A stretch of DNA of 64,000 nt from positions 664,832 through 728,831 of the forward strand of contig NZ_JBGMWH010000002.1 of the NCBI RefSeq assembly GCF_041514305.1. Direction: 5' to 3'. The notes under the pieces are model-generated. The model ran no database searches and was not told where the DNA came from. It worked only from the letters and a program-made list of their open reading frames with translations. The position numbers and the translations under genes were made by a program. The stretch's first letter is position 1, and every line of letters starts with the position of its first letter. Below, piece by piece: positions 8,436 to 16,375 of the stretch. Origin of the DNA: Salinarimonas chemoclinalis (GTDB lineage: Bacteria; Pseudomonadota; Alphaproteobacteria; Rhizobiales; Beijerinckiaceae).

Positions 8436-10693
8436 CATCCGGCCAGGACCCGGCGGGGAGGGATCCGAGAGCGCGGGTCGAGGCGCTCGCGGCGCGGCTG
8501 CACGCCGCCGCGGGCGCGGATGCCGAGGCCGCCTGGCGCGCCGGGCTGGCCACGGTCGTGGAGCGCGCCGGCCCGTCGTCCCTCGTGACGACGAGCCTCG
8601 TCGACGCCGCTCGGGCCTGCCTCGACGCCGGCCGCGCCGAGGCGCTCGCCCCCCTGGCGGAGCACGCGCCCGACCTCCTGGCCCGCGCCGGCCGGCGGGC
8701 GGCGGCGGCGGTGCTGACGGAGATCCCCCGGCTCCTCCCCCGCCTGCCCGCACAGGGGGACGTCGCACGCGTCCTCGGCACGCTCGCCCGGCTCGCGGAG
8801 CGCGCACCCGCCGCCGTCGAGCCGCTCGTGCGCACGAGCCCGCTCCTCCTCGTCCGGCTCGAAGCGGACGCGTACGACGCCTTCGTCGAGACCGGCGTCG
8901 CGCACGCGGGCGGCGACGCGGGGCGGCTCGTCGCCTTCGTCACGCTCTCCTCCCGGGAGGGCCGTGCGGCGCTCGAGGCGGAGGCCGGCGAGCGACCGCT
9001 CGCGGAGCGCGCGCCGTGGCTCGCGCGCTTCGTCGCCGCGATCCTGGGCGTCCACCCGCTCGTGCGCCCCGCGAGCGTCGAGGGCGACCCGCGGGCGGCA
9101 CGGCGCACGCGCTTCGACGGACGTCTCGTCCTCCTGCCGGAGAGCTTCCGCGGCTATCGCGGTTCGGCCGCGGAGCGGCTCGAGCGGGCGGCGCTCGCCC
9201 ATGTGGGCGCCCATCTCGCGTTCGGGAGAGGGCGTCTCGACCCGGGCACGCTGAAGCCGGTCCAGATCGCCATCGTCTCGCTCATGGAGGACGCGCGCGT
9301 CGAGCGGCTGGCGATGGCGGCGCTGCCGGGCCTCGCGCGGCTGTGGCTGCCTTTCCACGACGCCCGCGCCGAGGGCGCGCAGACGGCGGAGAGCCTGCTC
9401 GCCCGCCTCTCGCGCGCGCTCGTCGACCCGCGTTGCCCCGACGAAGACCCCTGGGTCGCGAAGGGGCGCACGCTCTTCGAGGCGGCTCTGGCGGACCCCG
9501 ATCCCGCGGCGCTCCGCCGGGCGGCGGGAGTGCTCGGCAACGATCTGGGCCAGATGCGGGTGCGCTTCGACGCGAAGGCCTACGTGCCCCAGCCCGTCTA
9601 CCGCGACGACAATTCCGGCCTGTGGCTCTTCGAGCCCGACGCGCCGCCCCCGGTCGACGCGCCGGAGATCGCGGCGCAGGGCGTGCGCATCGAAACGACC
9701 GAGACGCCTCGGACGCCCCCCGATCGCGAGCGCCGCGAGCGCGGGGCCGACGCGCCGCACGCACCGGCCCGCCCGCGCGACGCCGGCGAGGAAAGCCGGC
9801 TCGTCCTGCGGCTGCCGGAGTGGGACTACCATGCCGCGCGTCTGCGGCCGGACTGGGTGAGTGTCCTCGACGAGCGGCCGCGCACCGCCCCCGCCCATCT
9901 CGTCGATCGCTGGATCGAGGCGCGGCCCGCGACGCTCTCGCGCACCGAGGCGCTCGTGCGGCAGGCGCGGATCGGCCGGCCGAAGCGGCTTCGCCGCCGG
10001 GCCGAGGGCGAGCGGCTCGACCTCGACGCCGCGATCGGCGCCGTTCTCGACCAGCGCCTCGGCCTCACGCCCGACCCGCGGGTGTTCGAGACCGTGCGCA
10101 TCGCCGAGCGCGACGTCGCCCTCGTCCTGCTGCTCGACGTCTCCGAATCCACCAAGGACACGATCGGCGGCACGACGACCTCCGTCTTCTCCGTGATGCG
10201 CGACGCGACCGCCGTGCTCGCGCGCGTGCTCGACGCGCTCGACGACCCGTTCGCCGTGCACGCCTTCGCCTCGAACGGTCGGGAGAACGTGCACTACACG
10301 CGGATCAAGGACTTCGACGAGCGCTTCGAGGCCCCGGCGAAGAGCCGGCTCGCGGGGCTGCGCCCCGGCCTGTCGACGCGCATGGGCGCGGCGCTGCGCA
10401 TGGCGACGCGCGCGCTCGCCACCTCCCGCGCCCACCGCCGCCTGATCCTCCTCGTCACCGACGGCGAGCCGTCGGACGTGGACTGCCCCGATCCGCGCCA
10501 TCTGGTCGAGGACGCGCGCAAGGCCGTCCAGGAGGCGGCCGCGCTCGGCGTCGACGCCTTCTGCGTGGCGGTCGCGCCGCGCGACGAGGCCGCCCTCGCC
10601 ACCGTGTTCGGCCGCGCCAACGTCGCACACCTGCCCCGCGTCGAGGCCCTGCCGGACCGCCTGCCGCAGGTCTATTGCCGGCTGGTGCGATGA
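8426..10693 (+). CDS. NorD/CbbO-like VWA-domain activation protein
   Basis: This 755-residue protein starts at GTG 8426 inside the end of the MoxR gene. The N-terminal half is Ala/Arg-rich and helical; the middle carries a NorD-like segment (LVLLPESFRGYR, about 235-245). The C-terminal VWA domain (about 555-755) has the MIDAS motif DVSES in LLLDVSESTKD, a downstream threonine (STRMGAAL) and an aspartate in LVTDGEPSD. The MoxR/VWA pairing is the standard CbbQ-CbbO or NorQ-NorD arrangement. The long open frame upstream of 8426 is a shadow of the MoxR gene. Confidence 0.82.
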   Translation: MPVASGQDPAGRDPRARVEALAARLHAAAGADAEAAWRAGLATVVERAGPSSLVTTSLVDAARACLDAGRAEALAPLAEHAPDLLARAGRRAAAAVLTEIPRLLPRLPAQGDVARVLGTLARLAERAPAAVEPLVRTSPLLLVRLEADAYDAFVETGVAHAGGDAGRLVAFVTLSSREGRAALEAEAGERPLAERAPWLARFVAAILGVHPLVRPASVEGDPRAARRTRFDGRLVLLPESFRGYRGSAAERLERAALAHVGAHLAFGRGRLDPGTLKPVQIAIVSLMEDARVERLAMAALPGLARLWLPFHDARAEGAQTAESLLARLSRALVDPRCPDEDPWVAKGRTLFEAALADPDPAALRRAAGVLGNDLGQMRVRFDAKAYVPQPVYRDDNSGLWLFEPDAPPPVDAPEIAAQGVRIETTETPRTPPDRERRERGADAPHAPARPRDAGEESRLVLRLPEWDYHAARLRPDWVSVLDERPRTAPAHLVDRWIEARPATLSRTEALVRQARIGRPKRLRRRAEGERLDLDAAIGAVLDQRLGLTPDPRVFETVRIAERDVALVLLLDVSESTKDTIGGTTTSVFSVMRDATAVLARVLDALDDPFAVHAFASNGRENVHYTRIKDFDERFEAPAKSRLAGLRPGLSTRMGAALRMATRALATSRAHRRLILLVTDGEPSDVDCPDPRHLVEDARKAVQEAAALGVDAFCVAVAPRDEAALATVFGRANVAHLPRVEALPDRLPQVYCRLVR

Positions 10694-10880
10694 GGCGTCA
10701 CGCCGTCGACGTCCTGCGTCGATCTCCGCCGGCAGGGCCCATCCGCCAGAGGGGCGGCGCGGCGACCCTTGTGGACGGCGCGCCCGCCGACGGCTTCAGG
10801 GGAGCGATTGTCAACCGAATCGGGCTACGGTAGAGGGACAGATAAGCGGACCTGGCGTCGCTGACACAGGGTGGACGTTC

Positions 10881-11408
10881 ATGCTGGCCCGGATCGAGAG
10901 CGATGTACACGCCCCGTGCGCCTTCCTGCTGATCCTGCAGCAGGAGCAGTTCGCGCACGATCAGCATAGCCATCCGGATATCGCGTCCCTGTCGAAGACG
11001 GACCGCCTGAAGCACTACGGGCTGCATTATGCCAAGTACGTCGGTCGTCTCGCCCGCACGCACGCCGAGCCCAAGAGCGTGGACCAGACGATCGTCGACA
11101 CCGCGCTGATCTGCCTGAGCGCCGCCAACGCGCTTCACCAGAATCTGGCGACCTTCGCGCTCGCGCCCGCCGCCATCTCGGATTGCACGAGGTTCCTCCC
11201 AGCGCTGGCCGAGCCGGTCGGCCGCTTCTGCGACGGATGCGAGAAGCTCGATCATCTGGAGGATGCCCACGCCATCCTCCGGGACGCCAATCGGGACGTA
11301 TGCCGGTTTGTCCTCAACGCCTCCTCGCTGGCGGGAATGGATCTCGTAACACGCATCGGCGAGCGCCGCCGCGAACTCGCGCGGCGGAACTTCTTCATTC
11401 GCGGCTGA
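10881..11408 (+). CDS. Unknown helical protein, possibly MazG-like
   Basis: I do not recognise this 175-residue protein with confidence. It starts with ATG 10881 and is predicted mostly helical and soluble. Segments such as DTALICLSAANALHQNL and the end MDLVTRIGERRRELARRN recall the helices of MazG-type nucleotide pyrophosphohydrolases, but a full ExxE/ExxD metal-binding set is not evident. It is followed after five bases by a dCTP deaminase/dUTPase-fold gene, so a two-gene unit acting on nucleotides is plausible. GC content is visibly lower than in the flanks. The 187 bases upstream hold no other gene; I see nothing specific there. Confidence 0.6.
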   Translation: MLARIESDVHAPCAFLLILQQEQFAHDQHSHPDIASLSKTDRLKHYGLHYAKYVGRLARTHAEPKSVDQTIVDTALICLSAANALHQNLATFALAPAAISDCTRFLPALAEPVGRFCDGCEKLDHLEDAHAILRDANRDVCRFVLNASSLAGMDLVTRIGERRRELARRNFFIRG

Positions 11409-11413
11409 CGACG

Positions 11414-12082
11414 ATGACGTTCTGGAGCGGCGAGAAGCTCATCGACAACCACGACGTCATCCGACCGTTCGAGCGCGAGCGGGTCGATGTCAACTCATAC
11501 AATCTGAGGGTCGGACGCGGATATTACTGCTCCCCCGACGGATCCGGCGAAGGGGGGAAGATCAACAACGCACTCGCGGACGGCGAAACGTTCCGAATCC
11601 CGTCGGGGCAGTTCGCCTTCCTGCTGACGCTGGAGGAGGTGGCCGTCCCGCACGACGCCATGGCGTTCATCTCGATGCGCACCGGGAAGAAGTTCGGCGG
11701 TTTGATCAACGTGTCGGGCTTCCACGTCGACCCGGGTTATCGGGGCAACCTCGTGTTCGCGGTGTTCAACGCGGGTTCCGGGACGATCCATGTCGCTCAA
11801 GGAGAACCCTTCTTCAAAATCTGGTTTGCGGACATGGATAGGAAGTCGAGCAAGCCCTACGTCTATACAGGCAAGGGTCTAAGCCAGATCGACCCAAGCC
11901 TTGCACAGCAAATGTCGCGAGAGATCTATTCACTCCAGGGGCTCGCCGAAAAGATCCGAGACATCGAGACAAAGCTGGACAGCCAAAAGCCGACGATCGA
12001 GAACCTCAACTTCGTTATTCGGTCGCTGGTCGTCGGATTGACCGCCGGCATCATCGTGGCCGCGTTCCGGCTTACGTCCTAG
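11414..12082 (+). CDS. dCTP deaminase/dUTPase-fold protein with C-terminal membrane anchor
   Basis: The product is 222 residues from ATG 11414. VNSYNLRVG (about 27-35) and the VDPGYRGNL core (about 108-116) match the Dcd/dUTPase trimeric beta-barrel family. The Dcd catalytic glutamate, expected in the LEF after the GWSG-like turn, is replaced by alanine (VFAVFN), while the aspartate of VDPGY, catalytic in dUTPases, is kept. The family usually ends near residue 190; here a coiled-coil segment (about 170-195) and one hydrophobic helix (LVVGLTAGIIVAAF) are added. Possible roles are a membrane-tethered dUTPase, a nucleotide sensor or phage defence. Base composition is less GC-rich than the neighbours, which suggests acquisition. 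Confidence 0.7.
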   Translation: MTFWSGEKLIDNHDVIRPFERERVDVNSYNLRVGRGYYCSPDGSGEGGKINNALADGETFRIPSGQFAFLLTLEEVAVPHDAMAFISMRTGKKFGGLINVSGFHVDPGYRGNLVFAVFNAGSGTIHVAQGEPFFKIWFADMDRKSSKPYVYTGKGLSQIDPSLAQQMSREIYSLQGLAEKIRDIETKLDSQKPTIENLNFVIRSLVVGLTAGIIVAAFRLTS

Positions 12083-12144
12083 GCACTGCGAGCGCCGACG
12101 TCCCAGCACGGCGGTTCCGCCTCGTCGGCACCAGTGCGGCATCC

Positions 12145-13194
12145 CTATCGGAGCGCCACACCGTCCAGCGACCAGCGCGTCTCCCCCTCGGAGAACAGCG
12201 GCACCAGCTCGCCGTGCTCGGGCACCTCGAGGGCGCGCATCACCGGCCGAGAACGCTCGATGTAGCCGACGCGACGCTCGGAGGGCGCGCGGCCGTAGAA
12301 GGCGGGGCCGTTGAGGGAGGCGAACGCCTCGAAGCGGTCGAGCGCGTCCTCCTCGGCGAAGACGCCGAGATAGGCCTCGATGGCCACGGGAGCCGAGAAC
12401 ACGCCGGCGCAGCCGCAGGCGCTCTCCTTGTCGTGGCGCAGGTGCGGCGCGGTGTCGGTGCCCAGGAAGAACTGCCGCTCGCCGCTCGTCGCCGCCGCGC
12501 GCAGGGCGAGGCGATGCTCCTCGCGCTTGAGGATCGGCAGGCAGAACATGTGCGGCCGAAGCCCGCCGGCGAACAGGGCGTTGCGGTTGTAGATCAGGTG
12601 CTGGGGCGTGATGGTCGCACCCATGCGCTCGGGATGGGCGCGCACGAAGGCCACCGCCTCGCGGGTCGTCACGTGCTCCATGACGACCCGCAGCCGCGGG
12701 AAGCGATCGAGCGTCGGCGTGAGCACGTCGTCGAGGAAGCGGTGCTCGCGGTCGAACATGTCGACGTGCGGCCCCACCACCTCGCCATGGGTGAGGAGCG
12801 GAATGCCCGCCTCCTCCATCGCCGCGAGCACGCGGTCGAGCCTGCGGATGTCGCTGACGCCGTGGGCGGAGTTGGTGGTGGCATTGGCCGGATAGAGCTT
12901 CGCCGCCGTGAAGACGCCCTCGGCGTGGCCGCGCACGAGGTCCGACGGGTCCGTGTCGTCGGTGAGGTAGCAGGTCATCAGGGGCGTGAAATCGCAGCCT
13001 TCTGGGATCGCCGCGCGGATGCGCTCGCGATAGGCCGCGGCCATGGCCGCGCTCGTCACCGGCGGCGAGAGGTTCGGCATCACGATCGCGGCGTGGACCG
13101 TGCGCGCCGTCCAGGGCACGACGGTGCGCAGCATGGCGCCGTCGCGGAAATGGACGTGCATGTCGGCCGGCTGGCGGATGGTGATCGTGCGCAT
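12145..13194 (-). CDS. pyrC: Dihydroorotase, class II
   Basis: This 349-residue enzyme matches E. coli PyrC in length. It interconverts N-carbamoyl-aspartate and dihydroorotate. Metal and substrate motifs are present: HVHFR (about 13-17), the carboxylated lysine in AAKLYP, the histidines in THGEV and MEHVTT, and the aspartate in GTDTAPH. The ATG at 13192-13194 was chosen because the longer frame upstream has no similarity to the family. It is divergent from the XRE regulator that heads the TRAP/pyrKD operon, so it may belong to that locus as well as, or instead of, general pyrimidine synthesis. Confidence 0.93.
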   Translation of the reverse strand: MRTITIRQPADMHVHFRDGAMLRTVVPWTARTVHAAIVMPNLSPPVTSAAMAAAYRERIRAAIPEGCDFTPLMTCYLTDDTDPSDLVRGHAEGVFTAAKLYPANATTNSAHGVSDIRRLDRVLAAMEEAGIPLLTHGEVVGPHVDMFDREHRFLDDVLTPTLDRFPRLRVVMEHVTTREAVAFVRAHPERMGATITPQHLIYNRNALFAGGLRPHMFCLPILKREEHRLALRAAATSGERQFFLGTDTAPHLRHDKESACGCAGVFSAPVAIEAYLGVFAEEDALDRFEAFASLNGPAFYGRAPSERRVGYIERSRPVMRALEVPEHGELVPLFSEGETRWSLDGVALR

Positions 13195-13281
13195 GCGTCC
13201 CTCCGTCCTCGCCGCGCGTGAGGCGCGGGAGACCGGACGTACGCGCTCCGGTGCCGCCCCGCAATTCGGAAAAGCCGCCGG

Positions 13282-14322
13282 ATGGACCGCGATCGGGCGT
13301 TCGGGCGCGGCTTGCCCCCGCGCGCGGCTGACGCCAGGATCGCGCCCGAACGAGACAGGAGCCGCCCGATTCCGATCACCGACGCCCACGCCACCCCCGA
13401 CGTCGCCCCGACCGACGCCGATCACGCCGCCGAGCCGAGCCAGCGCATCCGCCTCTCGGACGTCGGCGCGCGCCTGCGCGCCTTCCGCATGGGCCGCGGG
13501 CTGACGCCCGAGGACGTCGCGGCACGCATCGGCATCTCGCGCGCGGCGCTCTACCGGGCGGAGCAGGGCCAGATCCCCAAGATCGAGACGCTGGCGGGCA
13601 TCGCCGACGTGCTCGACACCTCGCTCGCGAGCCTGCTCGGCGCGGGCATCGAGTACGTCCCGACCGCCGTCGCCTTCTTCGAGCGCATGCGCCAGCTCGA
13701 GGAGGCGTCGCACGAGATCATCGGCCTGTTCGCCCCGGTCTCCTACCTGCTGACCTCGGACGCCTACGACGCCATGCTCGCCGAGGTGCTGCGCGAGGGG
13801 CCGCGCGCCGGCGACGGGGACGGCGCGGCGCTGGAGACGCTGCTCGCCGTCCTGCGCGAGCGCAAGGCCTGGTTTCGCGCGGCGAAGCCCGCCATCGTCA
13901 GCCTGATCTCGTCCTCCGACATCGAACGCTTCCTCGCCCACGGGGCGGTCGGGCGCTACGACCTCGACGAGGCGACGATCCTGCGCCGCCGGCGCGAGGC
14001 GAGGCGGGAGGTCGAGCACATCGCCGCCCTCGTCGCCGATCCGCCCGCGAACGTCGCGATCGGCATCGTGCTCGAGCCGACGCCGGCGACGACCTTCCAG
14101 ATCTTTCGCCAGGCGGACCGCTCCGTCCTCGCGATCTCGCCCTTCCGACTCGGCGAGCAGCCCAACGTCCGGCTCGGCGTCGCGCTGATCACGTCCGCGC
14201 CCGAGCCGATGGCGCTGCACGAGGAGATCGCCGCGCGGCTGCGCGCCAGCGCGCTGCGGGGCGAGGCGGCGCTCGCGCACCTGCGCGCCCTCCTCGCGCG
14301 CCACGGCGCCGAGCCTGCCTAG
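13282..14322 (+). CDS. XRE-family transcriptional regulator with C-terminal sensor region
   Basis: The product is up to 346 residues. The N-terminal 55 residues are low complexity, so a start further down is possible. The helix-turn-helix lies at about 60-115 (LRAFRMGRGLTPEDVAARIG, ISRAALYRAEQGQIPKIETL). The remaining 220 residues are an alpha/beta region of a type I do not recognise, likely for effector sensing. It sits between divergent pyrC and the TRAP transporter operon and ends 120 bases before dctP. The inverted repeat at 14352-14367 in that gap is a reasonable binding site. Confidence 0.8.
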   Translation: MDRDRAFGRGLPPRAADARIAPERDRSRPIPITDAHATPDVAPTDADHAAEPSQRIRLSDVGARLRAFRMGRGLTPEDVAARIGISRAALYRAEQGQIPKIETLAGIADVLDTSLASLLGAGIEYVPTAVAFFERMRQLEEASHEIIGLFAPVSYLLTSDAYDAMLAEVLREGPRAGDGDGAALETLLAVLRERKAWFRAAKPAIVSLISSSDIERFLAHGAVGRYDLDEATILRRRREARREVEHIAALVADPPANVAIGIVLEPTPATTFQIFRQADRSVLAISPFRLGEQPNVRLGVALITSAPEPMALHEEIAARLRASALRGEAALAHLRALLARHGAEPA

Positions 14323-14351
14323 AAGACGGGCACGAGTCTGCCCATCGTCTC

Positions 14352-14380
14352 GTCTCATTTTTGAGACTTTCTTGTTGACA
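14352..14380 (+). promoter_or_regulatory. Probable dctP promoter with adjacent operator
   Basis: GTCTC (14352-14356), ATTTTT, GAGAC (14363-14367) is an inverted repeat in an AT-rich patch. It is followed eight bases later by a consensus -35 box TTGACA (14375-14380). The -10 box is poor (around TTCCCT, 17 bases further). The repeat may be the operator of the XRE regulator encoded just upstream. It could instead be a weak terminator for that gene. Confidence 0.5.
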
Positions 14381-14442
14381 GAGGCGCCGCGACGCTCTTC
14401 CCTAGGCCCTTCCGGAGCGGAAGAAACAAGGGAACACCCTCG

Positions 14443-15471
14443 ATGATCTCACGGCGCACACTCGTCCTCGCGGCCGGCCTCGCGGCCGCCATCGCCGCCG
14501 GCCCGATTTCGGGCCCCGCGGCGGCCCAGGAATTCACCGCCCGCATCGGGCACCTCGAGTCGCCCCAGCAGGCCCGTCACCAGGGTCTCGAGATCGTCGC
14601 CGACCTCGTCGCCGAGCGCACCGACGGCGCGGTCGTGTTCCAGCTCTTCCCCGCGGGCCAGCTCGGCCAGGCGCGCGAGATGAACGAAGGCGTCCAGCTC
14701 GGCGTCATCGAGGGCACCGTCTCCCCCGCCGCGTTCCTGGCGGGCTTCAACCCCGCCGTCTCCATCCTCGACGTGCCGTTCGTCTACCCGGCGGACCGCG
14801 AGCAGGCGAACGCACTGCGCACCGGCGCCTTCGGCCGGGCCGTGCTCGACAGCTTCGCGCCGCGCGGCTTCGAGGCGATCGCCATCTGGCCGAACGGGCG
14901 CAAGAGCTTCACGTCCAACAAGCCGCTCGAGAGCGTGCAGGCCTTCGAGGGCCAGCGCTTCCGCGTGATGGATTCACCCGTGCTGATCGAGCAGTTCAAC
15001 GCGGTCGGCGCCTCCGCCGTCGCGCTCCCCTTCGGCGAGCTGTACACCGCGCTGCAGACCGGCGTCGTCGACGGGCAGGAGAACGCCCTCGATACGATCG
15101 CGACCATGAAGTACGACGAGGTCCAGGAGAACCTCCTCGTCTCCGGCCACGGCGCCAACGAGGACATCGTCCTGTTCAATCCCGGCTGGTGGGCCTCGCT
15201 GCCGCAGGAATACCGCGACGTCATCGTCGCCGCCTTCGACGAGGTCCGCCCGCAGGTCGAGGAGATCAAGGAGGCCTCGCAGGCCGCCGCCCTCCAGCGC
15301 TTGACGGAAGCCGGGATGAACGTGCGCGAGCTGACCGACGACGAGCGCGCCGCCCTGCGCGAGACGATGTATCCCCGCGCCCGCGACGCCTATCTCGGTC
15401 TCGCCGGCGATGCTGGGCAGGCGATCGTCGCCGTCTACGAGGAGCAGTACGCGGACGTGACGGGCGAGTGA
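14443..15471 (+). CDS. dctP: TRAP transporter substrate-binding protein, DctP family
   Basis: This 342-residue periplasmic protein has a Sec or Tat-like signal (SRRTLVLAAGLAA, cleavage after PAAA near residue 28). DctP signatures follow: FPAGQLGQAREMNEGVQLGVIEGT, the arginine region GQRFRVMDSPVL that usually binds a substrate carboxylate, and the GVVDGQENALDTI segment. TRAP binding proteins usually bind organic acids. With pyrK, pyrD and pyrE downstream the ligand may be orotate, dihydroorotate or N-carbamoyl-aspartate, all carboxylates; this is inference. The membrane subunits follow after a 394-base gap occupied by a repeat element. Confidence 0.9.
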   Translation: MISRRTLVLAAGLAAAIAAGPISGPAAAQEFTARIGHLESPQQARHQGLEIVADLVAERTDGAVVFQLFPAGQLGQAREMNEGVQLGVIEGTVSPAAFLAGFNPAVSILDVPFVYPADREQANALRTGAFGRAVLDSFAPRGFEAIAIWPNGRKSFTSNKPLESVQAFEGQRFRVMDSPVLIEQFNAVGASAVALPFGELYTALQTGVVDGQENALDTIATMKYDEVQENLLVSGHGANEDIVLFNPGWWASLPQEYRDVIVAAFDEVRPQVEEIKEASQAAALQRLTEAGMNVRELTDDERAALRETMYPRARDAYLGLAGDAGQAIVAVYEEQYADVTGE

Positions 15472-15561
15472 TCGCCGCGGTGTGCGACGTCCTCCTCTCT
15501 TCCTTCTGGCGCAGGCAGCGGCAGCAGGACGTCTACGAGCGCGGATGCAGAGCGCGACGTT

Positions 15562-15726
15562 CTCCCCTCCCCCTCGTGGGGAGGGGCCGGGGGTGGGGGG
15601 CGTGCAGGACGATCTCGCCGCGGATGCGGGGCGACCACGGTCGCGACAGCAACGGCGAGGTCTCACCCGGCATCACGCCCCCCATCCGCCCCCTTCGGGG
15701 GCACCTTCCCCGCAAGGGGGAAGGAA
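15562..15726. repeat. Intergenic inverted-repeat element, copy 2 (mosaic)
   Basis: The element lies in the 394-base gap between dctP and dctQ. The left end has CCCCTCCCC-CTCG-TGGGGAGGGG (hairpin) followed by a G-rich stretch and GCGTGCAGGAC, nearly identical over about 45 bases to the left end of the element at 28692-28844. The right end has GCCCCC-TTC-GGGGGC (15688-15702) and CCTTCCCC-GCAA-GGGGGAAGG (15704-15726), which resembles the right end of the 7335-7527 element. No protein is encoded. Hairpins inside an operon could lower downstream expression. The rest of the gap shows nothing recognisable. Confidence 0.7.
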
Positions 15727-15865
15727 GGCCTGCGTCACCGTCAGGCGTCAGGTACGCACCTGAAGTCTGCACCTGTTCAGTGCGTGAAGTGCCCGGCGCT
15801 CGTGGAGAGGGGCGCATCGAAGTGGGAGCCTCCCGCGCGAGGCCCCGAGCCGGAGACCAAGACCC

Positions 15866-16375
15866 GTGATCGCGTTCCTGCGGGTGATCGCGACGGTGGA
15901 GCGGGTGCTCCTCGCGTCGCTCATGATCGCCATGACCATCCTCTACAGCGGCGCCGTCCTCGCCCGCGAGGTATCCACCGATCTCTACCGGGAGCTCGCC
16001 TGGGTCGACGAAGCCACGCGCTGGCTGATGGTGTGGATGGTCTTCCTAGGGCTCGGCCTCGCGCTGGAGCAGGGCAAGCACGTGGCGATGACCTCGCTGC
16101 TGGCCACCTTCTCGCGGCGCGCGCGCCGGATGGTGCGGCGGCTGATCGACCTCGTCGGGCTCGCCTTCTCGCTCGCCATCGTCTGGTTCGGCTGGGACAT
16201 CACCCGCCTCGTGCTCGGCACGGGCCAGGTGAGCCCGACGCTGGGGCTGACGACGGCGATCCTCTACCTCGCCCTCCCCGTCGGCTTCTCGCTCCTGGCG
16301 CTGCGCTACCTCGCCGGCCTTCTCGGCATCCAGGAGCGCGCCCTCGAGCACGAGCATCCGGAGCGCCCGTCATGA
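15866..16375 (+). CDS. dctQ: TRAP transporter small membrane subunit, DctQ family
   Basis: The product is 169 residues from GTG 15866. It has four hydrophobic segments (about 13-33, 48-66, 88-108, 128-150) and the family signature WVDEATRWLMVWMVFLGLG. DctQ supports assembly of the large DctM channel subunit in the inner membrane. Its last codon overlaps the dctM start (ATGA). It is separated from dctP by an intergenic repeat element rather than being directly linked. Confidence 0.9.
   Translation: MIAFLRVIATVERVLLASLMIAMTILYSGAVLAREVSTDLYRELAWVDEATRWLMVWMVFLGLGLALEQGKHVAMTSLLATFSRRARRMVRRLIDLVGLAFSLAIVWFGWDITRLVLGTGQVSPTLGLTTAILYLALPVGFSLLALRYLAGLLGIQERALEHEHPERPS

Noticed and set aside
7638..10693. 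Nitric oxide reductase accessory genes norQ/norD in the strict sense
   Set aside because: No norC, norB or other denitrification genes are in the window; only the family assignment is supported.
11414..12082. Active dCTP deaminase
   Set aside because: The catalytic glutamate position appears to be alanine, so deaminase activity is doubtful; only the fold is claimed.
13195..14358. N-terminal extension that would make the dihydroorotase 737 residues
   Set aside because: The extension is antisense to the XRE regulator and lacks similarity to any dihydroorotase; the ATG at 13192-13194 gives the normal length.
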